Assembly (NCBI GenBank): GCA_029555205.1
Contig: JAKPTB010000080.1
Location: 62,001-126,000 of the forward strand
Length of the DNA stretch: 64,000 nt
Direction: 5' to 3'
Source of the DNA: Bacillota bacterium
GTDB lineage: Bacteria; Bacillota; Desulfotomaculia; Desulfotomaculales; Pelotomaculaceae
In this document: in pieces, positions 10,316-19,252 of the stretch
Layout of the letters: every line of letters begins with the position of its first letter
Position numbering within the stretch: position 1 is the stretch's first letter
Made by a program: the position numbers and the translations under genes
The notes under the pieces: model-generated
What the model was told of the DNA's origin: nothing
Databases searched by the model: none
Seen by the model: the letters and a program-made list of their open reading frames with translations, nothing else

Positions 10316-10581
10316 TTTTGTCCCAGCCTCTGTTTCAAAGTATCCAGTAATTCCTCGGTGATCGCACGCTGTAACGCTTTCTCCAGGCGTTTTCCTTTGA
10401 GTGCCTTATTCAGACAATCCTGATCAGGGCAGATATAGGCGCCGCGTCCGGAACGCTTACCGGTTGAGTCGATCTCGATGGTTTCATCCGGCCTCCGGAC
10501 TACACGGATTAAAAGCTTCTTTGGTTTCATCTGCTGGCATCCGACACACATGCGCTGGGGTATCTTTTTTATTTTTGGCAT
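10312..10581 (-). CDS. rnpM: YlxR family RNA-binding protein (RNase P modulator RnpM)
   Basis: This 89-residue DUF448 protein has the N-terminal CVGCQQMKPKKLLIR motif and the signature GRGAYIC, with a CxxC pair near the start and a further Cys pair (C-PDQDC) in the signature region. In Bacillus the protein was reported to bind and modulate RNase P. ATG start with AGGAGG upstream; 11 bp separate it from nusA. Confidence 0.9.
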   Translation of the reverse strand: MPKIKKIPQRMCVGCQQMKPKKLLIRVVRRPDETIEIDSTGKRSGRGAYICPDQDCLNKALKGKRLEKALQRAITEELLDTLKQRLGQN

Positions 10582-10592
10582 CGGATTACCTC

Positions 10593-11678
10593 CTATTCAT
10601 ACTCGTCTTCAAAAAGCTCACTATATTCATCAGGATACATTTCACGCATCTGTGATTCACTCTTAATATCTATTTTCCACCCCGTCAATTTTGCGGCCAG
10701 GCGCGCATTTTGCCCCTCCTTGCCGATGGCCAGGGAAAGCTGGTAATCAGGTACAATCACTCTGGCAACCTTTTCTTCTTCCCAGATTTCAACTGCCACA
10801 ACTTTGGCCGGACTTAAAGAACTGGCCACAAATTTGGAGGGATCAGGGTTCCACTTGATAATATCGATTTTCTCTCCATTTAGTTCATTGACAATATTTT
10901 GAACTCGCATACCCTTTGGTCCCACACAGGCCCCCACAGGGTCCACGTTTTCATCTTTAGAATAGACAGCGATCTTTGAGCGGGCGCCAGCTTCTCTGGC
11001 TATTCCCTTTAATTCCACAACACCTTCATGAAGCTCGGGTACTTCCAGTTCGAACAGACGCTTCAAGAGTCCCGGATGTGTACGCGATACCAGTATTTGC
11101 GGACCTTTTGTCGTCTTTCTTACTTCAATTATATAGGTCTTGATCCTGCTCCCCTGCCGGTATTCCTCACCGGGCATCTGTTCCGAGGGAGATAAAATGG
11201 CTTCGGTTTTTCCCAATTCAATATAAACGTTTTTTTGTTCTATTCGCTGAATAACTCCCGTTACAATATCTCCTTCGCGGTTTGCAAATTCTTCAAAAAT
11301 AATATTTCTCTCTGCTTCCCGAATGCGCTGAACCACCACCTGTTTTGCTGTTTGGGCGGCAATTCTGCCGAAATTCCTGGGTGTTACTTCACTTTCGACA
11401 ATATCTCCATGGTTGTAATTGGGATTTATTTTTTGAGCTTCTTCCAGTGTAATCTCCTGGCGGGGGTCCTCAACATGTTCACTGACAGTTAACTGGGTGA
11501 AAACCTTAAAGTCCCCGGTATCACGGTCGATATGGACCCGGGCGTTTTGGAGTGAGCCGAAGTTGCGTTTGTATGCGGAAAGCAAGGCTGCCTCAATAGC
11601 CTCCAGCAGTACATTTACCGAAATGCCCTTTTCCTTTTCCAGGTCCCTGAGGGCCTCTAAAAATTCGGTATTCATCAT
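10593..11678 (-). CDS. nusA: Transcription termination/antitermination factor NusA
   Basis: The 361-residue protein has the Firmicute layout: an N-terminal RNA-polymerase-binding domain, an S1 domain (about 135-200) and two KH domains (DPVGACVGPKGMRVQ near 245 and LAIGKEGQNARLA near 315). It lacks the acidic repeats of Proteobacteria. It modulates pausing and termination. The start has two adjacent ATG codons; GGAGG is 4 nt from the first and 7 nt from the second, so the protein may be one residue shorter. Confidence 0.97.
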   Translation of the reverse strand: MMNTEFLEALRDLEKEKGISVNVLLEAIEAALLSAYKRNFGSLQNARVHIDRDTGDFKVFTQLTVSEHVEDPRQEITLEEAQKINPNYNHGDIVESEVTPRNFGRIAAQTAKQVVVQRIREAERNIIFEEFANREGDIVTGVIQRIEQKNVYIELGKTEAILSPSEQMPGEEYRQGSRIKTYIIEVRKTTKGPQILVSRTHPGLLKRLFELEVPELHEGVVELKGIAREAGARSKIAVYSKDENVDPVGACVGPKGMRVQNIVNELNGEKIDIIKWNPDPSKFVASSLSPAKVVAVEIWEEEKVARVIVPDYQLSLAIGKEGQNARLAAKLTGWKIDIKSESQMREMYPDEYSELFEDEYE

Positions 11679-11706
11679 TCTTCCTCCCTGAACAATTAGA
11701 ATTACA

Positions 11707-12171
11707 CTAAAATTCTATATCCAGTTGCGCCAGGGCAACCTGTGCCATGGGGATAAGCAACTGCCCGGACTCATCCGTATCTAAAACTACACTGTCAGCC
11801 GATACGCCCTCCAGCCGGCCTGAAAACTCCTTTTTGCCGTTAATGGGCTGATAAGTTTTAATGATTGCCTTCCGTCCTTTATAACGGTTAAAATCGGCCG
11901 GCTTTCTTAAGGGCCTGTCAATACCCGGCGATGAGACTTCAAGGGAGTAGGCCTGGGGTATCGGGTCCTTTTCATCCAACAGTTTATCTATTTTTAAAGA
12001 AACAAACCGGCAGTCCTCAATTCCGACACCACCGGGCTTATCGATAAAAATCCGGAGGTACCAGTGACCACCTTCCTTTACGTATTCTACATCTACCAGC
12101 TCAAGGCCGGCTTCCTGGACAACCGGCCGGGCAATTTCCTCGACTATTTCAGCAATTTTTTTCTTGGACAT
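11707..12171 (-). CDS. rimP: Ribosome maturation factor RimP
   Basis: RimP helps assemble the 30S subunit. The 154 residues include the conserved VSSPGIDRPL motif near residue 80 and a C-terminal SH3-like domain. ATG start with GGGGG 8 nt upstream. It is the first gene of the rimP-nusA-rnpM-ylxQ-infB-rbfA operon; its upstream gap carries hairpins. Confidence 0.96.
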   Translation of the reverse strand: MSKKKIAEIVEEIARPVVQEAGLELVDVEYVKEGGHWYLRIFIDKPGGVGIEDCRFVSLKIDKLLDEKDPIPQAYSLEVSSPGIDRPLRKPADFNRYKGRKAIIKTYQPINGKKEFSGRLEGVSADSVVLDTDESGQLLIPMAQVALAQLDIEF

Positions 12172-12248
12172 TAAAGGTACCCCCGTTTTGAAATCTTATA
12201 ATATTAGCTTTACATGAAAAAGACATTTGTATCCATGATAAGACGAAA

Positions 12249-12267
12249 GAGTGGGCATTACCCACTC
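12249..12267 (-). other. Hairpin in the rimP leader region
   Basis: GAGTGGG and CCCACTC form a 7-bp stem with a 5-nt loop. On the minus strand it is followed by a weakly T-rich tail (TTTCGTC). It may end incoming transcripts or belong to the rimP leader. The 12172-12536 gap holds this hairpin, the one at 12478-12527, and no coding sequence that I can support. Confidence 0.4.
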
Positions 12268-12477
12268 CTTGGAATCGAACAAATTCCCCAGCTGTAAACC
12301 AGAACAAGTATACCACAGAAGAATATAGTTGACAAGGGCCTTTTAAGGCAAATGAACGGTTTAAAGTGGTTATCAGGCATCCGGGAAATAATCAGGAAGA
12401 AGAGGAAAAGGTTTACTTCGGCTTTAACCTGCCGTTATTGTTTATCCTTTTGTTCTGAATTTATAATTTTGGAGAGC

Positions 12478-12527
12478 TTTCCCGGTATATAACCCTGCTG
12501 ATCTTCTCCCTTGAAGATGCCGGGAAA
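12478..12527 (-). other. Nested hairpin after the glycosyltransferase gene
   Basis: An 8-bp outer repeat (TTTCCCGG at 12478-12485, CCGGGAAA at 12520-12527) encloses a 6-bp inner stem (ATCTTC 12501-12506, GAAGAT 12513-12518). It begins 10 bp past the stop at 12537. There is no clear T-run, so termination is possible but not shown. Confidence 0.4.
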
Positions 12528-12536
12528 TGATTATCT

Positions 12537-13646
12537 TTAGGGCAAGTTTTTGACCATAAACCTGAGAGCGTTGCTGGCAGCTCCAGGTTTGCCCAAATGC
12601 AAGGCATTATTGGCCATTCTTGCCATTTTTCCCGGCTCAAAGAGGCAGGACCGGATCAGTCCGGCCAGGTTCCTTTGGTTTACTCTGTACCCTGCTCCCA
12701 GGTTGATTAAAAACTCAGTATTTCTTTCTTCATGCCCCGGCAAGGGATCCAGTATAAACACAGGCAGGCCTGCGGCTAAAGCTTCGGCACAAGTAAGCCC
12801 GCCTGCTTTACCCACAATGAGATCGGAAGCATGCATGAGCTCATGGATATTATCGACAAAGCCCAAAACTTTTATTTTACAGGAAAGTCCGTGGGCAAGC
12901 CTGTTCAATTTTTCAAATAAGGCTTTATTCTTTCCTGTAACAACGATGACCTGGCAGCTGTTGCCCAGCTGGTCCAGAGTCTGGACCGCCTCCAGCAGGG
13001 GTCCCAGGCCAAGGCCGCCGCCCATGATCAGTATAGTCGCAAGCCCTGATTGAATACCCAGGCGTTGCCTTAAAGTCTTTTTCTCAGGGTTTTCTTCAAA
13101 GGCAGGGTCAATTGGAATTCCTGTGGCAAGTATTTGTCCTTTCCCGATCCCTGTTTTCTCACATTGTTCCATTAAATGCTCTGATGCGACGATGTAATAG
13201 TCAACTTCAGGAAAGACCCATAAAGAATGGATCGTAAAATCTGTGATAGCTGCGTAGAGCGCTCCTTTAAAAACCCCTCTTTTTCTCATCCCCGCTACAA
13301 TTCCAAGGGGGAAAGGGTGGGTACTGACAATTATTTGCGGACCGAAATTCTTAATATAATCACTTAGTTTGGGTGCTGTGAGCGCATTAATTAACCTGTT
13401 AAACCCCAGTTTGCTAGAGCTGGAGAGGGCATTTCCATGCTCGGACCGGCGGTAAAGATAACCGTAAAAGGAAGGGGCCATCTTTAATATTCTCATATAG
13501 GTACCGAACATGGCTTGATCCAGAAAAGGATTGGTATAGCGGAAGGTATCCAGAATCACAACTTTTGCTTCGGGGTAAAGGATCTTCGCTGCTTTTTTCA
13601 GCGCTTCCGCAGAGCGCATGTGCCCGGTACCCACCGATACGGACAA
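12537..13646 (-). CDS. MGDG synthase / UgtP-like diacylglycerol glycosyltransferase family
   Basis: The protein belongs to the monogalactosyldiacylglycerol synthase family (GT28-type), which transfers sugars to diacylglycerol or related acceptors at the membrane. It has the N-terminal SVGTGH motif, a central MGGGLGLG, and C-terminal VGKAGGLTCAEALA and PGHEERN donor-site motifs. The annotated TTG at 13646 has no ribosome-binding site. The in-frame residues LNRLLI just upstream match the family's first strand, so the true start is probably earlier. The only early candidate is an ATA at 13671-13673, after AGGAAC. It occupies the place of polC relative to proS-rimP in Bacillus. Confidence 0.8.
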   Translation of the reverse strand: MSVSVGTGHMRSAEALKKAAKILYPEAKVVILDTFRYTNPFLDQAMFGTYMRILKMAPSFYGYLYRRSEHGNALSSSSKLGFNRLINALTAPKLSDYIKNFGPQIIVSTHPFPLGIVAGMRKRGVFKGALYAAITDFTIHSLWVFPEVDYYIVASEHLMEQCEKTGIGKGQILATGIPIDPAFEENPEKKTLRQRLGIQSGLATILIMGGGLGLGPLLEAVQTLDQLGNSCQVIVVTGKNKALFEKLNRLAHGLSCKIKVLGFVDNIHELMHASDLIVGKAGGLTCAEALAAGLPVFILDPLPGHEERNTEFLINLGAGYRVNQRNLAGLIRSCLFEPGKMARMANNALHLGKPGAASNALRFMVKNLP

Positions 13647-13856
13647 AATCAGGAGTCTGTTGAGATTGCCTATAAATAAACCGTTCCTTTCTCATTCCGG
13701 AGAATACGGGTTATCAAGATGGAAGCTGTCTTTCCTAAAACATTGGAGCACAGAAAAGGTAAATTCTAGAGGCGGCGCCAGTCTAAACCGGTCCGGGATT
13801 GCCTTGCCGCCGGCCGGAACGGTGAGGCTAAAAGCCAGTTATTCAGTTCTGCCCCA

Positions 13857-13944
13857 AACACATGGCAGGAGGTGTTTAAAGCCTTTTTCAAAGATTTCCT
13901 CACATATTAAACATGACTCGAACACATGGCAGGGAGGTGTTTAA
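13857..13944. repeat. Two near-identical 23/24-bp direct repeats downstream of proS
   Basis: Copies at 13857-13879 and 13921-13944 share AACACATGGCAGG followed by AGGTGTTTAA and differ by one inserted G. Each copy has AACAC / GTGTT arms, so it is itself an imperfect palindrome. The start-to-start distance is 64 bp. They lie in the 306-bp gap between proS and the glycosyltransferase, which otherwise shows no gene. Confidence 0.75.
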
Positions 13945-13979
13945 GAAGCAAATCCCCGTGTCAGTGGCCGGCTACCGTG

Positions 13980-15692
13980 CTAGAGTGAGGCAAGCAGTTC
14001 CCTGACCCTTATTTCCAGGTCGTTTATAGCTGTAACTGTGACTTCCCCTGTCTTGCGGACACGCACTTCGACCTTCTTTTCAGCGGCGGTTCTGGAGCCC
14101 ACGGTGAGACGCAGGGGGTAGCCGATGAGGTCCGCGTCTTTAAACTTTACGCCGGCCCGCTCCGGACGGTCGTCCAGGAGTACATCGAGTCCGGCTGCGG
14201 AAAGGTTGTTGTAGATCTCTTCGGCCAGGTTAACCTGGGCTTCATCCTTTGTGCTCACCGGTATTATGACTGCGTAAAAGGGTGCGATGGAGGCCGGCCA
14301 GATGATCCCGTCCTTGTCGTGGTTCTGCTCAATGGCTGCCGCCATGGTACGGGTCACTCCGATACCGTAGCAGCCCATAATTATGGGCTGACTCCGGCCA
14401 TTCTCGTCCAGATAGTTGGCGCCCAGTACTTTGCTGTATTTATCTCCCAGTTTAAAGATCTGTCCCACTTCAATTCCCTTTGCTTCCACCAGGGGGGAAC
14501 CGCAGCGCGGACAGGGTTCTCCGGCCTGGACCATCCGGATATCGCTTACGGTCTGAACATGGTAGTCCCGTTCTATATTGACATTTAAAAAATGATAGTT
14601 GTTCTTGTTTGCGCCGGTTACAGCGTTTGCAACCAGGATAACTTCCGGGTCGGCTACTATTTTACAGTTTTTTAAACCCACCGGTCCGGCGAAGCCAACG
14701 GGTGCGCCGGAAACCCGCAGAACCGTATTCGCCCCGGCCAGTTCCAGCCGGAGGCAACCCAGGGTATTTTGCAACTTTATTTCGTTAATCTCACGATCTC
14801 CCCGGACCAGGGCAGCCACAACTTCTTTTTCGGTTTCATAAAGTAAGGTTTTGATAATTTTTTGCGGGGGTATTCCCAAAAACCTTGTTACTTCCTCTAC
14901 TGTACGGCAGCCGGGGGTTTCCTTTTCCATTAAGGGCTTCAAGTCTTCCTTTGCCCCGGGTTCCCCTACAACCTGGGCGGCTTTTTCGACGTTGGAGGCA
15001 TAGTCGCATTTTGTCTCCCGGCAATAGAGCACGGTAGCTTCGCCTGATTCCGCCAGCACCATGAATTCATGGGTGTCGCTGCCCCCAATGGCCCCCGAAT
15101 CAGCCTCCACCGTACGGAAAGCGAGACCGCAGCGCTGGAAAATCCGGTTATATGCTTCATGCATCTTCATATAGCTGACGTGCAGGCCCTTTTCGTCCCG
15201 GTCAAAGGAATAAAGGTCCTTCATGATAAATTCCCTGCCGCGCATCAAGCCGAAGCGAGGCCGGCGTTCATCCCGGTATTTGTTTTGGATCTGGTAGAGC
15301 ATCAGGGGAAGCTGTTTGTAGGAATTCACCTCTCCCCTGACCAGGGCTGTCACAATTTCTTCATGGGTGGGTCCCAGGGCGAAACTACGCTCGTGCCTGT
15401 CCTTCAAGCGGAAAAGTTCCGGCCCGTAGACATCCCAGCGGCCTGATTCCTGCCAGAGCTCGGCCGGTTGAATAATGGGCATCAGGATCTCCTGACCTCC
15501 CTGACGGTCCATTTCTTCCCGGATAATCTGTTTGATTTTTTTTAATACGCGCAGGGCAAGGGGCAGGTGGGTGTATACGCCTGCTGCCGTTCGCCTGATA
15601 AACCCGGCTCTCAGCAATAGCTGGTGACTGATCACTTCTGCTTCCGCAGGCACTTCTCGCAAAGTCGGCGCAAAGAATTCGGTTGCACGCAT
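13980..15692 (-). CDS. proS: Prolyl-tRNA synthetase
   Basis: This class II synthetase charges tRNA-Pro. The 570-residue bacterial-type enzyme has the catalytic core with LGPTHEE (motif 2 region) and [16 protein letters not shown]. The editing insertion domain spans about 220-400, and a C-terminal anticodon-binding domain follows. ATG start with GGAGGGG about 6 nt upstream. It follows ispG after 45 bp. Confidence 0.97.
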   Translation of the reverse strand: MRATEFFAPTLREVPAEAEVISHQLLLRAGFIRRTAAGVYTHLPLALRVLKKIKQIIREEMDRQGGQEILMPIIQPAELWQESGRWDVYGPELFRLKDRHERSFALGPTHEEIVTALVRGEVNSYKQLPLMLYQIQNKYRDERRPRFGLMRGREFIMKDLYSFDRDEKGLHVSYMKMHEAYNRIFQRCGLAFRTVEADSGAIGGSDTHEFMVLAESGEATVLYCRETKCDYASNVEKAAQVVGEPGAKEDLKPLMEKETPGCRTVEEVTRFLGIPPQKIIKTLLYETEKEVVAALVRGDREINEIKLQNTLGCLRLELAGANTVLRVSGAPVGFAGPVGLKNCKIVADPEVILVANAVTGANKNNYHFLNVNIERDYHVQTVSDIRMVQAGEPCPRCGSPLVEAKGIEVGQIFKLGDKYSKVLGANYLDENGRSQPIIMGCYGIGVTRTMAAAIEQNHDKDGIIWPASIAPFYAVIIPVSTKDEAQVNLAEEIYNNLSAAGLDVLLDDRPERAGVKFKDADLIGYPLRLTVGSRTAAEKKVEVRVRKTGEVTVTAINDLEIRVRELLASL

Positions 15693-15737
15693 GAAAACCC
15701 CTCCGGTATATAGATAAAATGTCTATCTTAAATATCC

Positions 15738-16796
15738 TTAAATTGTCTCGATTTCCTTCATCAGCTCGTCCACCAGTTCAGCCTCGGGTACCTTTCTGAT
15801 TACTACCCCTTTGCGGAAAACAAGCCCCTCCCCGTTTCCGCCGGCTATACCCACGTCGGCTTCCCTGGCTTCCCCGGGGCCGTTAACCACGCAGCCCATA
15901 ACGGCAACCCTGATGTTTTTTTTAAGGTTCTTTAACCTTTCTTCAACTTTTCCGGCAAGTTTGATCAGATCTATTTGAGTGCGGCCGCAGGTGGGGCAGG
16001 AGATCAGTTCCACGCCCCTTTGGCGCAGGCCCAGGGACTTTAATATTTCATAGGCGACTCTGACTTCATGAACCGGGTGGCCGGTAAGGGAAACCCGGAT
16101 TGTATCACCGATTCCTTCATTTAAGAGGATACCAATGCCCACGGCTGATTTGACGGCACCTGAACTTAAGGTTCCAGCTTCGGTTACACCAACATGGAAA
16201 GGGTAATCCACTTTTTCCGCCAATTGACGGTAGGCCGCAAGCATTAATGGAACACTGGATGCTTTCAGGGAAATTTTGATCTCCCTAAAAGAGAGTTCCT
16301 CAAAGAGCTTAATCTGGTCCAGGGCGCTTTCAACCATGGCTTCGGGGGTAACCCCATTGTATTTTTCCAGAAGCCTCTTTTCCAGGGATCCTGCATTTAC
16401 GCCAATCCTGATGGGAATATTTTGTTCCTTTGCAGCAGCTACCACCTCAGCCACCCGGTTCCGCCCGCCGATATTACCGGGATTGATCCGGAGACCGCTT
16501 ACGCCTGCTTTGATGGATTCCAGCGCGAGACGGTAATCGAAGTGAATATCCGCTATGACGGGTATTTCAAGAGCCTTGATGATTTGCGGTAGTGCTGCGG
16601 CGGCTTGCTGGTCCGGGACGGCCACACGAATAATTTCACAGCCTTCCGCCACCAGCTCTTCAATTTGCCCCAGGGTGGCCCGGACATCTCTGGTATCGGT
16701 ATTGGTCATTGACTGGACACTCACCGGAGCTCCTCCGCCCACCTGCACCCTGCCAAGGAAAACGGGCCGGGTTATTCTTCTCTTAATATAAACCAC
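15738..16796 (-). CDS. ispG: 4-hydroxy-3-methylbut-2-enyl diphosphate synthase
   Basis: IspG (GcpE) catalyses the penultimate step of the MEP isoprenoid pathway with a [4Fe-4S] cluster. The 352-residue protein has SVQSMTNTDT near the start, INPGNIG in the barrel, and the cluster cysteines in SCPTCGR (about 265) and GCVVNGPGEA (about 300). The start is GTG with a weak AGGCAGG upstream. It lies beside dxr, another MEP-pathway gene, with rseP between. Confidence 0.96.
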   Translation of the reverse strand: MVYIKRRITRPVFLGRVQVGGGAPVSVQSMTNTDTRDVRATLGQIEELVAEGCEIIRVAVPDQQAAAALPQIIKALEIPVIADIHFDYRLALESIKAGVSGLRINPGNIGGRNRVAEVVAAAKEQNIPIRIGVNAGSLEKRLLEKYNGVTPEAMVESALDQIKLFEELSFREIKISLKASSVPLMLAAYRQLAEKVDYPFHVGVTEAGTLSSGAVKSAVGIGILLNEGIGDTIRVSLTGHPVHEVRVAYEILKSLGLRQRGVELISCPTCGRTQIDLIKLAGKVEERLKNLKKNIRVAVMGCVVNGPGEAREADVGIAGGNGEGLVFRKGVVIRKVPEAELVDELMKEIETI

Positions 16797-16879
16797 CTGC
16801 CTGTCCTGGTTTACGGGTTGCTATTTTTATCCCTTGTCCAGCAAGAAATTGCAATTGAAATTACAATTGGTAAAGAGCC

Positions 16880-17929
16880 TCAACGCTGGGTAGGCATTCT
16901 CCCGGACAGGAAAACCTGGAGAATGTCATTGTAAGTAATAATCACAATCAGCAGCAACAGCAGGCCGAAACCAATCAGATGAATAAAGTTTTCTTTCACA
17001 GGGTCAACCGGCCGCCCCCTCACCTTTTCCCAGAACAGAAAAAGAATCCGGCTGCCGTCCAGGGCGGGGATCGGGAAGAGATTAAACAGCCCCAGGTTTA
17101 TACTCAGGAAAGCAGCAAGCTGCAGCAGGAAGAAGAACCCCACCTGGGCAGCCTTGCCTATCTCGCTGACCACGCGTACCGGTCCCCCCACGTCAGCGGG
17201 GGTTTGTCCTAAAATCATTTTTGCAACAAAGTCAAGGATCATCCAGGTAATCCTTGCGGTATAGTCCGCACCCAGAGCCAGGGCCTGAAAAATATTCCCC
17301 TTACTCAGACCCTGTTCAGGATAGATGCCGAGCTTCCCGGTGTTATTCTCGTCCCTTGCGGTGAACACCCGGAAGTGTTTCTCGACCCCGTCCCTGAGCA
17401 CTGTAACTTCGATTTCTTGCTCCGGTTTCTGGCTGATTAATCCGGACAGTTCCTCCCAGCTGTCAACGGGCTGGCCGTCGACTGCCAGGATTCTGTCACC
17501 TGCCATGATGCCGGACTTTGCTGCGGGAAAATCCGGTATGACTTCGCTGATTACGGTAGTAGCTACCGGGATTCCCTGAAAAATAAAAATGGTTGAAAAA
17601 AGCAGGACAGCCAGTAAGAAGTTCATTAAAGGTCCCGCAAAAATTACCGCTATGCGCTGCCCGACGGTTTTACTGTTAAACCCGCGTACGTCATCTTCTT
17701 CGTCTTTTTCGTTGGGGTCCATGCCCGCCATGCGGACAAAGCCGCCTAGAGGGAAGATGCGTAAGATATAGCTCGTTTCACCCCTGGGAAGGGTAAGAAG
17801 TTTTGGTCCAAAACCCAGACTGAACTCGTGAACCTTGATCCCCACGAACTTTGCCACAGTAAAATGGCCCAGTTCATGGAAAAAGATCAATATCCCGAAG
17901 ACAAAAACAGAAGCTACAAAGGTCAACAT
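16880..17929 (-). CDS. rseP: Site-2 zinc metalloprotease RseP/RasP
   Basis: This intramembrane protease cleaves anti-sigma factors and signal-peptide remnants. From the chosen ATG the 349 residues carry HELGH (18-22), one PDZ domain (about 115-200, with AGDRILAVDG), and the second metal motif NLFPIPALDG near the C-terminus, in four predicted membrane segments. The frame is open 30 codons further upstream, but that part runs into dxr. GAGGTGG lies 5 nt before the ATG at 17929. The gene follows dxr by 28 bp. Confidence 0.95.
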   Translation of the reverse strand: MLTFVASVFVFGILIFFHELGHFTVAKFVGIKVHEFSLGFGPKLLTLPRGETSYILRIFPLGGFVRMAGMDPNEKDEEDDVRGFNSKTVGQRIAVIFAGPLMNFLLAVLLFSTIFIFQGIPVATTVISEVIPDFPAAKSGIMAGDRILAVDGQPVDSWEELSGLISQKPEQEIEVTVLRDGVEKHFRVFTARDENNTGKLGIYPEQGLSKGNIFQALALGADYTARITWMILDFVAKMILGQTPADVGGPVRVVSEIGKAAQVGFFFLLQLAAFLSINLGLFNLFPIPALDGSRILFLFWEKVRGRPVDPVKENFIHLIGFGLLLLLIVIITYNDILQVFLSGRMPTQR

Positions 17930-17957
17930 CCAATCCACCTCAAATAGAGAGCGTAAA

Positions 17958-19109
17958 TTAAACACCTGATTGCAGGGCTGTTTCCCTGGCCCAACGGTCT
18001 GCCTCCATAATTTCAGCAAGCCCGGGATTGTTAATTATCTTATGTTTCTCCATAACGCCGCCCACTAAAACCGGGATACCCGTGAAGGATATTTTACCCT
18101 TGAGGAACAACTCAACGGCCACTTCATTGGCGGCATTGAGCACGGCGGGCATTGTACCGCCGGCTTTTCCTGCTTCAAAGGCAAGGCCGAGGGCTGGAAA
18201 TCTTACAAGGTCCGGCTCTTCAAAGGTCAGCCCCTTCAGATCCGTCCACTTCAGCCTGGGCACATGCCCGGTCAGGCGGTTGGGATAAGTAAGGGCATAC
18301 TGGATGGGCAGGCGCATATCGGGTACTCCCATCTGGGCAAGCACTGAGCCGTCCCGGAACTCAACTGCTGAGTGAACAATGCTCTGGGGGTGAACAATTA
18401 CTTCAATATGGGAATAGTTTACCCCAAACAGCCACTTTGCTTCAATTACTTCCAGTCCTTTATTCATTAAAGTTGCTGAATCAATGGTTATTTTATTGCC
18501 CATAACCCAGTTGGGGTGGTGCAGGGCCATATCAACAGTCACTTTTTCCAGCTCTTCCTTTCCCAGGTGGCGGAAAGGCCCGCCGGAAGCGGTGAGGATA
18601 ATTTTCTCAATCAGTTCCGGATTCTGGCCGTTCAGGCACTGCCAGACGGCAGAATGTTCGCTGTCCACCGGTAGGATCAGGATATTTTTTTGCCTGGCCA
18701 GGCTCATCACCAGTTGTCCTGCGGCAACCAGGGTTTCTTTGTTGGCCAGGGCCACATCCTTGCCGGCGTTAATGGCCGCCAGGGTCGGATAAATTCCTGC
18801 TGCGCCGGTGATTGCCACAACGACAAGATCGGCCTCTGGTAGTGCGGCTAGATCTTCCATGCCCTTCCGCCCCCAGGCCAGGTCGGGGCATTGGGAAGGG
18901 TCCAGGCTGTTTTTTAGCTCAAGCAATTCCCGTTCTTCTGCCAGTGCTGCAGCAGACGGTCTGAATTCCTTGATCTGTTCCGCTAAAAGGCGCCAATTTC
19001 TCCCGGCGCCAAGGCCTAACAGCTTAAATTTCTCCGGTAAACACCGTATGATTTCGAGGGTTTGCCGGCCAATAGAACCGGTGGAACCAATAACGACAAT
19101 CTTCTTCAT
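17958..19109 (-). CDS. dxr: 1-deoxy-D-xylulose 5-phosphate reductoisomerase
   Basis: Dxr makes MEP from DXP using NADPH. The 383 residues begin with the nucleotide-binding GSTGSIG (8-14). The substrate and metal-binding region includes VDSEHSA near 150, and SGGPF and a Met-rich NKGLEVIEA follow. Length is normal. ATG start with GGAG 8 nt upstream. Confidence 0.97.
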   Translation of the reverse strand: MKKIVVIGSTGSIGRQTLEIIRCLPEKFKLLGLGAGRNWRLLAEQIKEFRPSAAALAEERELLELKNSLDPSQCPDLAWGRKGMEDLAALPEADLVVVAITGAAGIYPTLAAINAGKDVALANKETLVAAGQLVMSLARQKNILILPVDSEHSAVWQCLNGQNPELIEKIILTASGGPFRHLGKEELEKVTVDMALHHPNWVMGNKITIDSATLMNKGLEVIEAKWLFGVNYSHIEVIVHPQSIVHSAVEFRDGSVLAQMGVPDMRLPIQYALTYPNRLTGHVPRLKWTDLKGLTFEEPDLVRFPALGLAFEAGKAGGTMPAVLNAANEVAVELFLKGKISFTGIPVLVGGVMEKHKIINNPGLAEIMEADRWARETALQSGV

Positions 19110-19189
19110 TTAGATTACTCCAATTTGTGTATATGCAAATCTGACCTGGGTGAACGGGGCGGGTAATTCCTGCCGCTTGCCGGAAGGAA

Positions 19190-19224
19190 CCGTAAAAGCT
19201 TGTCCAGTAATAATTATTTTACGG
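19190..19224. other. Inverted repeat between ytvI-like gene and dxr
   Basis: CCGTAAAA (19190-19197) and TTTTACGG (19217-19224) form a perfect 8-bp stem with a 19-nt AT-rich loop. It sits in the 143-bp gap. It could be a leader or protein-binding element; no T-run follows on the minus strand. Confidence 0.4.
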
Positions 19225-19252
19225 GTAAAAAAGTTTGGTTTTTGATTATGAC

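Noticed and set aside
13414-13695. 93-codon ORF in a second frame at the glycosyltransferase start
   Set aside because: Mostly overlaps the conserved glycosyltransferase frame; kept only as a hint for a frameshift.
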